A stretch of DNA of 64,000 nt from Streptomyces changanensis (GTDB lineage Bacteria; Actinomycetota; Actinomycetes; Streptomycetales; Streptomycetaceae). The notes beneath the pieces were generated by a model. The model worked only from the letters and a program-made list of their open reading frames with translations. It did no database searches and was not told the origin of the DNA. The stretch lies in assembly GCF_024600715.1 (NCBI RefSeq), contig NZ_CP102332.1, positions 3,162,001 through 3,226,000 on the forward strand. The letters run 5' to 3'. Both the position numbers and the translations under genes were made by a program. This document shows positions 57,632-64,000 of the stretch, in pieces; the first letter of the stretch is position 1; every line of letters starts with the position of its first letter.

Positions 57632-57704
57632 GCGGACGTGGCTCAGTTGGTAGAGCATCACCTTGCCAAGGTGAGGGTCGCGAGTTCGAATCTCGTCGTC
57701 CGCT
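57632..57704 (+). tRNA. tRNA-Gly (GCC), copy 1
   Basis: 73-nt normal cloverleaf, acceptor GCGGACG/CGTCCGC, anticodon loop TTGCCAA (GCC), T arm GAGTTCGAATCTC. CCA not encoded. A -10-like TACAGT lies at 57585-57590. Identical to 62065-62137. Confidence 0.96.
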
Positions 57705-57711
57705 CAGGAAT

Positions 57712-57741
57712 GAAGACCCCGGTCAATCGACCGGGGTCTTC
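57712..57741 (+). terminator. Terminator after tRNA-Gly(GCC) copy 1
   Basis: 13-bp perfect stem (57712-57724 with 57729-57741), four-base loop. Confidence 0.85.
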
Positions 57742-57861
57742 GCCGTTCCCGAGCCGACATCCGGCGCCCCTCCCCTCCTCCCCGGCCCGATGACATTTGT
57801 CATCGCGGGGAGCTGACAGCGCCCACTGCCGACCGCGCCGGTCCGCGCCGAGCCTGGAACC

Positions 57862-58884
57862 ATGACCAGCGACGACCACTCCGGCCCCGACCACGGGCCC
57901 GCCCCAGCGCCACGCCCCGGGACCGCGTCCCGCCCCGGGACCGGACGCCGGCCCGACGACGGGCCCGCCATCGAGGCCGAGGGGCTCCGGCGCCGGTACG
58001 CCGGGGGTTTCGAGGCGGTGACCGGCATCACCTTCGCCGTGGAGCGCGGGGAGATCTTCGCGCTCCTCGGTACCAACGGCGCCGGGAAGACCTCCACCGT
58101 CGAGATCCTCGAAGGGCTCGCCGCCCCCGACGGCGGCAGCGTCCGGGTGCTGGGCCACGACCCGTACCGGCAGCGCGCCGCCGTCCGGCCCCGCATCGGC
58201 GTGATGCTCCAGGAAGGCGGCTTCCCGTCCGACCTGACCGTCAGCGAGACGGTCCGCATGTGGGCCGGGTGCACCAGCGGCGCCCGGCCGACCGGCGAGG
58301 CGCTCGACATGGTCGGCCTCACCGGCCGCGCCCGCGTCCGCGTCAAGCAGCTCTCCGGCGGCGAACGGCGACGGCTCGACCTGGCGCTCGCCCTGCTGGG
58401 CCGGCCCGACGTGCTGTTCCTCGACGAGCCCACCACCGGACTCGACGCCGAGGGCCGCCGTGACACCTGGGACCTCGTGCGCCAGCTCCGCGAGACCGGC
58501 ACGACCGTGCTCCTCACCACGCACTACCTGGAGGAGGCCGAGGCCCTCGCCGACCGGCTGGCGATCATGCACGCCGGCCGCGTCGTCACCTCCGGCACTC
58601 CCGCGGAGGTGACCGCCTCCCGGCCGGCCCGGATCCGCTTCGGCCTCCCCGCCGGCATCCCGGCCGCCCGGCTGCCGCTCTCCCTGCGCGCCGCGCAGCA
58701 GGGCGCGCGACGGGTCGAGATCCGTACCCACGACCTCCAGCGGGCCCTGACCGAACTGCTCGGCTGGGCCCGCGACCAGGGCGTGACGCTCGACGGGCTC
58801 GACGCCCGGTCCGCCTCCCTGGAGGAGGCGTTCCTGGAGATCGCGCGGTCCTCCGGGGACCGCGCCGACACGGTGGAGGTGTGA
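57862..58884 (+). CDS. ABC transporter ATP-binding protein
   Basis: 340 residues. Walker A ALLGTNGAGKTSTVEIL (about 66-82), Q loop VMLQEGGFPSD, signature QLSGGERRRLDLALALL, Walker B DVLFLDEPTTGLDAEG, H loop TTHYLEEAE. The first 35 residues are Pro/Gly-rich. C-terminal extension of about 90 residues as in drug or lantibiotic exporters. ATG 57862 follows the tRNA-Gly terminator by 120 nt. First gene of a four-gene operon with its permease and a two-component system. Confidence 0.93.
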   Translation: MTSDDHSGPDHGPAPAPRPGTASRPGTGRRPDDGPAIEAEGLRRRYAGGFEAVTGITFAVERGEIFALLGTNGAGKTSTVEILEGLAAPDGGSVRVLGHDPYRQRAAVRPRIGVMLQEGGFPSDLTVSETVRMWAGCTSGARPTGEALDMVGLTGRARVRVKQLSGGERRRLDLALALLGRPDVLFLDEPTTGLDAEGRRDTWDLVRQLRETGTTVLLTTHYLEEAEALADRLAIMHAGRVVTSGTPAEVTASRPARIRFGLPAGIPAARLPLSLRAAQQGARRVEIRTHDLQRALTELLGWARDQGVTLDGLDARSASLEEAFLEIARSSGDRADTVEV

Positions 58885-58885
58885 C

Positions 58886-59680
58886 ATGGCGGCGACCACC
58901 GCCCACGAGCGGCCCGGAACCACGGCCGCCGGCCGGCTCGGCGCGCTCGCGCGGGCCGAACTGACCCTCCTCGTACGCAACCGCACCTCCCTCTTCGTCA
59001 CCCTCCTCATGCCGCTGCTGATGGTCGGCTCGATCGGGACGAGCGTCGACCGGATCGGCGCGGAGAAGAGCGGACTGACCCTGCTGGAAGCGGTGATGAC
59101 CGGCGGCGTCGGGATGGTCCTCGTCATCGTCGTCTACCTCAACCTCGTCCCCGCGTACGTCGCGCGCCGCGAGGAGCTCGTCCTCAAGCGGCTGCGCACC
59201 GGCGAGGCGACCGACCCGGAGATCCTCGCCGGGACAGCGCTGCCCTCGGTGGCGCTCACCCTCGCCCAGTGCCTGATCATGGTGGGGGCGGCGGTGGCGT
59301 TCCTCGACGTGCGGGCACCCCGGCGGCCGGAGCTGCTCGTCGCGGGCGTCCTCGTCGGCATCGTGCTGCTCGCCGCGCTCGCCGCGGTCACCGCGGGACT
59401 GACCAGGACCGTGGAGAGCGCGCAGCTGACGACGATGCCGCTGTTCCTGGTGTCGGCGTTCGGCTCGGGTCTGTTCGTCCCGCTGGAGGTGTTCCCGGAG
59501 CGGGTGCAGGACGTGTGCGCGCTGCTGCCGGTGACCGGCGTGGTGCAGCTCGTACGGGCCGGGTGGCTCGGCGGGGGCGACCCGGGGGAGCTCGTACGGG
59601 CGGCGGTGACCGCCCTGGCCTGGACGGCCGTGTCGGTGTTTGCTGTGCGGCGGTGGTTCCGGTGGGAGCCCCGCCACTGA
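58886..59680 (+). CDS. ABC-2 type transporter permease
   Basis: 264 residues with six hydrophobic helices: SLFVTLLMPLLMVGSIG, GGVGMVLVIVVYLNLVPAYV, and four more to the C-terminus. Pairs with the ATPase, starting two bases after its stop. Together they likely export a lipid-like compound or antibiotic, as do other ABC-2 exporters controlled by DesK-type kinases. The substrate is not visible. Confidence 0.9.
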   Translation: MAATTAHERPGTTAAGRLGALARAELTLLVRNRTSLFVTLLMPLLMVGSIGTSVDRIGAEKSGLTLLEAVMTGGVGMVLVIVVYLNLVPAYVARREELVLKRLRTGEATDPEILAGTALPSVALTLAQCLIMVGAAVAFLDVRAPRRPELLVAGVLVGIVLLAALAAVTAGLTRTVESAQLTTMPLFLVSAFGSGLFVPLEVFPERVQDVCALLPVTGVVQLVRAGWLGGGDPGELVRAAVTALAWTAVSVFAVRRWFRWEPRH

Positions 59681-59703
59681 GCGGGACGGGGGAGACGGGG
59701 CGC

Positions 59704-61434
59704 ATGCCTGGACTGACCGGCTGGTGGAGCCGCAGGAGCAATCCGGAGAAGGTCGAGCTGTACACGCGGTGGACGTACCACGGGCTCGCCGGGGTGTCGG
59801 TGCTCATCTCGGGGCTGCCGGCGCTGGCCCTCGCCGTGCAGGCCGGGCCCATCGGCGGCTGGCTGTTCCTGCTGGTCGTCGTGCACACGGTGCTCGTCGC
59901 GGTCCTCGCCTCGTGGGCGCTCAGCTGGCAGCTCGGCCGGCGCGACCGCCCGCACCGGCTCATGGCCGCCGTCGCGGCGCTCACCGTGCTCGGCTGCGTC
60001 ACCGTGCTCGCCCAGCGCCGGGTGGCTCCGCTGCTCGACCTCCAGATCACGATGTACATCGCCGCCGGGCTGGTCAGCTGGGGCGTCGGCGCCCTCGCCC
60101 TGTGCTCCCTGCGGGCCCGCCACCTGCTCGCCTTGACGGTCGTCGCGATCGGCGGTGTCGCGGGGCTCGCCCTGGCCATGGGGCTGCCCGCCACCGCGGT
60201 CGTCGGCGTCACCCTCTCGTCCGCGTTCGGGACGGTGGTCTTCGCCGTCACCAGCGGCTTCTCCGGCTGGCTGCTGAGGGCCGTGTGGGAACTGGACGCC
60301 GCCCACCGGCTCCAGGCGCGGCTGGCCGTCACGGAGGAACGGCTCCGGTTCGCCCGCGACCTCCACGACGTCATGGGGCGCAACCTCTCGGTGATCGCCC
60401 TCAAGAGCGAGCTCGCCGTCCAGCTCGCCCGGCGCGGCGCCACCGACCGGGCCGTCACGGAGATGGCCGAGGTGCAGCGCATCGCCCAGGACTCCCAGCG
60501 GGAGGTGCGCGACGTCGTGCGCGGCTACCGCGGGGCGGACCTCCACACCGAACTGGAGGGCGCCCGCGGCGTCCTGGCCGCCGCCGGCATCGTCTGCCGC
60601 GTCGACGCGCGGGACGCCGAGGCGGTCGTGCCCGCGCCCGTGCAGTCGGCGCTCGCCTGGGTGGTCCGCGAGGCCACCACGAACGTCCTGCGGCACGGCG
60701 ACGCCCGGCTCTGCGAGGTGACGGTGACGGTACCGGCGGGGAGCGACCGCGCGGTCCTGGTCATCGAGAACGACGGCGCCGCCGCCACGGCGGTACCGGC
60801 CGTACCCGGGGCAGTGGGGGGTGCCGGAGCGGCGGACGGGCCCGGGGCGGCGGGGGACTGGCCCGGGACGCTGGTCGGTCCCGGGCTGTGGGGCGTTGCC
60901 GGAGCGGGAGGTGGGGCCGGAGGGCCGGGCGGTGGCGGGGCGCCGGGCTGTAGCGGGCCGTCGGGCGTTCCCGGGGCGGGTGGCGGGACCGGGGTGCCGG
61001 GCGGTAGCGGGGCGGGCGCCGGTGGCGGTACCGGGGCGGGCAGGACCCGCGCGCCGGAGGCGCCCGGGTCGGGACTGGCCGGGTTGCGGGAGCGGCTGGC
61101 CGCCCTGGACGGCGTGCTGGAGGCCGGGCCGGTCGACGGCGGCAACCGGTTCCGCGTCACGGCCCGCGTCCCGCTCGGCGCCGCCACGGGCGCTGCGGCG
61201 GCCGCGGTGATCGCCGGAACGGGGGTGGCCGGGATCACCGGAGCGTGGACGGCCGCGGGGACGACCGCAGGGCCGCTGACGAGGGCGACGGCGTCCGGCG
61301 CGGCCGACGTGACCGGCGCGACCGGCACGACCGGCGCGACGGCGGCGACCGACATGGCCCGGGTGCCCGGCGCGGCCCCGGTGGCCGACGGGGTTCCCCC
61401 CGGGCGGCGGGACGACGTGGAAGGGGTCCGCTGA
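59704..61434 (+). CDS. DesK-type sensor histidine kinase with Gly-rich insertion
   Basis: 576 residues. Six hydrophobic helices (about 28-190) precede the HisKA_3 box RFARDLHDVMGRNLSVIALK with His221. The N box is REATTNVLRH (about 322), followed by VLVIENDG; the G box GSGLAGLRERLAALDG comes only at about 458. Between them about 100 residues of Gly/Ala/Pro repeats are inserted in the ATP-lid region. A second Ala/Thr/Gly-rich tail follows the catalytic domain. DesK relatives sense membrane state. ATG 59704, 23 nt after the permease; stop overlaps the regulator start (TGATG). Confidence 0.9.
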   Translation: MPGLTGWWSRRSNPEKVELYTRWTYHGLAGVSVLISGLPALALAVQAGPIGGWLFLLVVVHTVLVAVLASWALSWQLGRRDRPHRLMAAVAALTVLGCVTVLAQRRVAPLLDLQITMYIAAGLVSWGVGALALCSLRARHLLALTVVAIGGVAGLALAMGLPATAVVGVTLSSAFGTVVFAVTSGFSGWLLRAVWELDAAHRLQARLAVTEERLRFARDLHDVMGRNLSVIALKSELAVQLARRGATDRAVTEMAEVQRIAQDSQREVRDVVRGYRGADLHTELEGARGVLAAAGIVCRVDARDAEAVVPAPVQSALAWVVREATTNVLRHGDARLCEVTVTVPAGSDRAVLVIENDGAAATAVPAVPGAVGGAGAADGPGAAGDWPGTLVGPGLWGVAGAGGGAGGPGGGGAPGCSGPSGVPGAGGGTGVPGGSGAGAGGGTGAGRTRAPEAPGSGLAGLRERLAALDGVLEAGPVDGGNRFRVTARVPLGAATGAAAAAVIAGTGVAGITGAWTAAGTTAGPLTRATASGAADVTGATGTTGATAATDMARVPGAAPVADGVPPGRRDDVEGVR

Positions 61435-62042
61435 TGACCGTACGAGTGCTGCTCGCCGACGACGAGCACCTGATCCGGGGCGCGCTCGCCGCCCTCCTCG
61501 GGCTGGAGGACGACCTGGAGGTCGTCGCCGAGGCCGCGTCCGGCCCGGAGGCGCTCGCCATGGCCCGCGCCCACCGGCCCGACGTGGCGGTGCTGGACCT
61601 CCAGATGCCGGGCGCCGACGGTGTGAGGGTCGCCACAGCGCTCCAGGCCGAACTGCCCGGCTGCCAAACCATGATCGTGACCGGGCACGGCCGCCCCGGC
61701 CACCTCAAGCGGGCCCTCACGGCCGGGGTGCGGGGGTTCGTCCCGAAGACGGTCAGCGCCCAGCGGCTCGCCGAGATCATCCGTACCGTGCATGCCGGGA
61801 ACCGTTACGTGGACCCTGAGTTGGCCGCCGATGCCATCTCCGCGGGCGACTCCCCGCTGACCGCGCGCGAGGCCGAGGTGCTGGAACTCGCCGCCGACGG
61901 GGCGCCCGTCGCGGAGATCGCCCGCCGGGCCCACCTCTCCCCCGGGACCGTCCGCAACTACCTCTCCTCCGCCGTCTCGAAGCTCGGCGCCGAGAACCGT
62001 CATGCCGCGGTGCGTCTCGCGCGCGAGCGAGGTTGGGTATAG
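61434..62042 (+). CDS. DesR-type LuxR-family response regulator
   Basis: 202 residues. Receiver domain (1-120): VRVLLADDEHLIRGAL, phospho-acceptor Asp in VAVLDLQMPGADG, Lys in FVPKTVS. LuxR HTH (about 135-200): LTAREAEVLELAADGAPVAEI, SPGTVRNYLSS. Coupled to the kinase by a one-base overlap. It probably controls the ABC operon at 57862. Its last codons are only 22 bp from the next tRNA gene, so the tRNA promoter must lie inside the coding end. Confidence 0.94.
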   Translation: MTVRVLLADDEHLIRGALAALLGLEDDLEVVAEAASGPEALAMARAHRPDVAVLDLQMPGADGVRVATALQAELPGCQTMIVTGHGRPGHLKRALTAGVRGFVPKTVSAQRLAEIIRTVHAGNRYVDPELAADAISAGDSPLTAREAEVLELAADGAPVAEIARRAHLSPGTVRNYLSSAVSKLGAENRHAAVRLARERGWV

Positions 62043-62064
62043 TGGGTCCCGCGCTACGGCGCAT

Positions 62065-62137
62065 GCGGACGTGGCTCAGTTGGTAGAGCATCACCTTGCC
62101 AAGGTGAGGGTCGCGAGTTCGAATCTCGTCGTCCGCT
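62065..62137 (+). tRNA. tRNA-Gly (GCC), copy 2
   Basis: 73 nt, identical to 57632-57704. It follows the regulator stop by 22 nt; a -10-like GGTATAGT overlaps that stop codon (62036-62043). Confidence 0.96.
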
Positions 62138-62143
62138 CAGTGT

Positions 62144-62173
62144 GAAGGCCCCGGTCATCGGACCGGGGCCTTC
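62144..62173 (+). terminator. Terminator after tRNA-Gly(GCC) copy 2
   Basis: 13-bp perfect stem (62144-62156 with 62161-62173), loop ATCG. Sequence close to the terminator of copy 1. Confidence 0.85.
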
Positions 62174-62253
62174 GGCGTTCCCGCCCCGTTCCCCTTCCGG
62201 TTTCCGGTCCCGTCCGGTCCCGTCCCGTTCCCGGAGCGGATCGACCGACCGGA

Positions 62254-62284
62254 CGGGCGCGCACCCACCCCGTGGGTGCGCCCG
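62254..62284. terminator. Hairpin downstream of purC
   Basis: Stem of 13 bp with a two-base bulge around loop CCC (62254-62268 with 62272-62284). Lies 66 nt after the purC stop on the minus strand and can act in either direction. Confidence 0.6.
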
Positions 62285-62349
62285 CGCCCGTCCCTGTGTG
62301 CCGCGCCCGGCCTTCGTGCGCCCGGAACCCGTCAGGTGCGGTCCGCCGG

Positions 62350-63249
62350 CTACCAGGCCGTGCCCGTCAGCAGCTCGTACGCCTCGACGTACTTGGCGCG
62401 CGTCGCCTCCACCACCTCACGTGGGAGCGGCGGCGGCGGCTGCTCGCTGTGGCGGTCCCAGCCGGAGGCCGGGGACGTGAGCCAGTCCCGCACGAACTGC
62501 TTGTCGTACGAGGACTGCGCGCGGCCCGGCTCCCACTCGGCGGCCGGCCAGAAGCGCGACGAGTCCGGCGTCAGGACCTCGTCGGCCAGCACGAGGCCGC
62601 CCGCCTCGTCGTGGCCGAACTCGAACTTGGTGTCCGCGAGGATGATCCCCCGGTCCCGCGCGACGTCCCGGGCCCTGCTGTACACGGCCAGGGTCGACTG
62701 CCGCAGCTGCGCGGCGGTCTCGGCGCCGACCTGGCGGGCGACCTCCTCGTAGGAGACGTTCTCGTCGTGCTCCCCGACGGCGGCCTTCGTGGCCGGCGTG
62801 AAGATCGGCGCGGGCAGCTCCGAGCCGTCGACGAGGCCCTCCGGCAGGGCGAGGCCGCAGACCGTGCGGTTCGCCTCGTACTCGACCAGGCCGGAGCCGG
62901 TGAGGTAGCCGCGGGCCACGCACTCCACGGGGATCATCCGCAGCGAGCGGCAGACCAGCGTGCGCCCCTCCCACTCCGCGGGGGCGCCCTCGGGCAGCTC
63001 CGTGGAGATCACGTGGTTGGGGATCAGGTCGGCGAGCCGGTCGAACCACCACAGGGAGAGCTGGGTGAGGACGCGCCCCTTGTCCGGGATCTCCGTGGGC
63101 AGGACCCAGTCGTACGCGGACATGCGGTCGCTGGCGACCATCACGAGGTCGCCCGCCTCGTTCCGGTACAGCTCGCGCACCTTCCCGGTGTGCAGATGCA
63201 CCAGGCCCGGCACCTGAAGCGGCTCGGGCTTTTCTACGAATCCGGACAC
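62350..63249 (-). CDS. purC: SAICAR synthase
   Basis: 299 residues, the longer yeast-like form. Joins CAIR and aspartate with ATP to give SAICAR, step eight of purine synthesis. Motifs: GKVRELYRN (ATP loop), VASDRMSAYDWVL, IPVECVARGYLTGSG (substrate loop), IILADTKFEFG and DEVLTPDSSRFW. GTG 63249. Transcribed on the minus strand like the other pur genes but separated from them by the ABC/kinase operon. Confidence 0.96.
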   Translation of the reverse strand: MSGFVEKPEPLQVPGLVHLHTGKVRELYRNEAGDLVMVASDRMSAYDWVLPTEIPDKGRVLTQLSLWWFDRLADLIPNHVISTELPEGAPAEWEGRTLVCRSLRMIPVECVARGYLTGSGLVEYEANRTVCGLALPEGLVDGSELPAPIFTPATKAAVGEHDENVSYEEVARQVGAETAAQLRQSTLAVYSRARDVARDRGIILADTKFEFGHDEAGGLVLADEVLTPDSSRFWPAAEWEPGRAQSSYDKQFVRDWLTSPASGWDRHSEQPPPPLPREVVEATRAKYVEAYELLTGTAW

Positions 63250-63333
63250 GGTTCCTCCCCGTGGTTCTGACCGATCGGTTCCGATTCTCCCGCACGCGGC
63301 GGGACGGGCCGTGGCCAGGGGTGCAGGGACGTT

Positions 63334-64000
63334 CTAGTCCCGTTTGCAGATGCGGTCCAGCAGGTTCGCCGTGGCGCGCTGGACCCGGAGGTCGACATGA
63401 CCCGGCCGGTCCAGAGCCGGCGACCAGGCGAACGTCCCCGACGCGAAGACGAGGGCGCCGGACGGGGCGCGGTAGAGGGACGTCTCCTGGTGGCGGACGG
63501 CGCCGTCCGCGTCCCGGTACGGGGAGTGGGCGAGCAGGATGCGCCGCTGGTGGGCGGGGAGGGCGGTACGCGGGAAGTACCGGTCCGCCTCGCCCGCGAC
63601 GAGGCCGGGCAGTGCGTCGCCCTCGCCGGCGCCGGTGGAGTCCCACAGCCAGTGCTCGGCGTTCCGCACCACCAGCGGGGCCGGCTCCGGGACGCGGCCC
63701 GCGTACTGGATGCCGAGCAGTTGCTGCTCCGGGCGGTCCGCCTCCCGCCACAGCGCCGACCTGCCCGGGCCCTGGCGTTTTCGGCAGGTGAGCAGGCGGT
63801 CCGGCACACCGGGCGGGGACGCGGAGAGCTCGACCTGCCAGTACAGGGAGTTGGCCGACAGGAAGACCAGGGAGGTGCCGGCGTCACGGGCGGCCTCCAC
63901 GGCCCGGCGCAGCGGCACCGACCAGTACTCGTCGTGGCCGGGGAAGACCAGGCCCCGGTAACGGGTCGGGTCGACGCGGCCGGCGTGCAGGTCGGTGGCG
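63334..64000 (-). CDS. N,N-dimethylformamidase large-subunit-like protein (C-terminal part)
   Basis: At least 222 residues; the gene continues past the right edge of the window. The visible part reads RYRGLVFPGHDEYWS, then RRAVEAARDAGTSLVFLSANSLYWQVEL, resembling the N,N-dimethylformamidase beta-subunit C-terminal domain of many secreted actinomycete proteins. Later: AEHWLWDSTGAGEGD and GALVFASGTFAWSPALD. Homologues are often exported and of unproven activity; the N-terminus is not visible, so export cannot be checked. It lies upstream of purC on the same strand, 84 nt away. Confidence 0.72.
   Translation of the reverse strand, partial: ATDLHAGRVDPTRYRGLVFPGHDEYWSVPLRRAVEAARDAGTSLVFLSANSLYWQVELSASPPGVPDRLLTCRKRQGPGRSALWREADRPEQQLLGIQYAGRVPEPAPLVVRNAEHWLWDSTGAGEGDALPGLVAGEADRYFPRTALPAHQRRILLAHSPYRDADGAVRHQETSLYRAPSGALVFASGTFAWSPALDRPGHVDLRVQRATANLLDRICKRD

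Overview
The window is a stretch of Streptomyces core chromosome. Evidence: very high G+C with third-position bias, a complete rRNA operon of Streptomyces type, BldC, an Lsr2 paralogue, a mycothiol-type maleylpyruvate isomerase family protein, many Ala/Gly/Pro-rich linkers and frequent GTG starts. As far as I remember it, the gene order (MarR, MFS, SpoIIE, ndh/atrA, ECF sigma ... BldC, vdh, purM, purF ... purL, purQ, purS, lsrL ... purC) follows S. coelicolor from about SCO4122 down to about SCO4070. That comparison is from memory, not a search. I see no insertion sequence, integrase, prophage or CRISPR array.

Layout. 1-2116: end of an ABC permease, then a histidine kinase and LuxR-type response regulator with a 4-nt overlap. 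2216-8040: rRNA operon on the minus strand (16S-23S-5S) with its terminator, RNase III type processing stems and a 636-nt leader holding three similar -10 boxes. 8041-14993: MarR/MFS divergent pair, a PAS-SpoIIE-ATPase phosphatase, type II NADH dehydrogenase and the divergent TetR regulator AtrA. 15011-23001: an ECF sigma factor fused to a zinc finger, membrane segment and sugar-binding-like module, an unknown protein, an orphan asparagine-synthase/lasso-cyclase-like protein and an HTH-TPR developmental regulator. 23115-28682: lhgO, trmB, a PrsW protease and an M23 peptidase under a ydaO-type (c-di-AMP) riboswitch. 28845-37175: a membrane SpoIIE phosphatase, tRNA-fMet and tRNA-Lys, a DEAD-box helicase with a repetitive Arg/Gly tail, a lipoprotein, a minimal metalloprotease, a membrane metallophosphoesterase, tRNA-Glu/Asp/Phe and a 54-residue Cys protein. 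37227-43771: a DsbA/CcdA-type thiol system, HrpA and a second tRNA-Asp. 44106-48178: DUF6274, BldC, an unknown protein divergent from valine dehydrogenase, and DUF3073. 48236-56230: de novo purine genes purF-purM and purS-purQ-purL on the minus strand, with a META lipoprotein and a sterol-carrier-like protein between. 56625-62173: the Lsr2 paralogue, an unusual tRNA-Gly(UCC), two identical tRNA-Gly(GCC) genes, and an ABC exporter with a DesK/DesR-type two-component system. 62350-64000: purC and a partial N,N-dimethylformamidase-like protein.

How genes work together. PurF opens purine synthesis, PurS/PurQ/PurL form FGAM synthetase, PurM makes AIR and PurC makes SAICAR, so most early steps of IMP synthesis sit in 15 kb. 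DsbA-like and CcdA-like proteins overlap by 4 nt and likely form an extracytoplasmic thiol-redox pair. The two ABC/kinase/regulator sets at the window edges look like separate envelope-sensing modules. Several proteins (sigma-NPCBM fusion, M23 peptidase under c-di-AMP control, PrsW, the atypical tRNA-Gly) point to cell-wall homeostasis. The most unusual element I find is the tRNA-Gly(UCC) at 57481-57555, which lacks both sides of the G18-psi55 elbow contact, as do the peptidoglycan-type tRNA-Gly of staphylococci. Streptomyces walls carry a glycine bridge, so a wall-dedicated role is plausible but untested.
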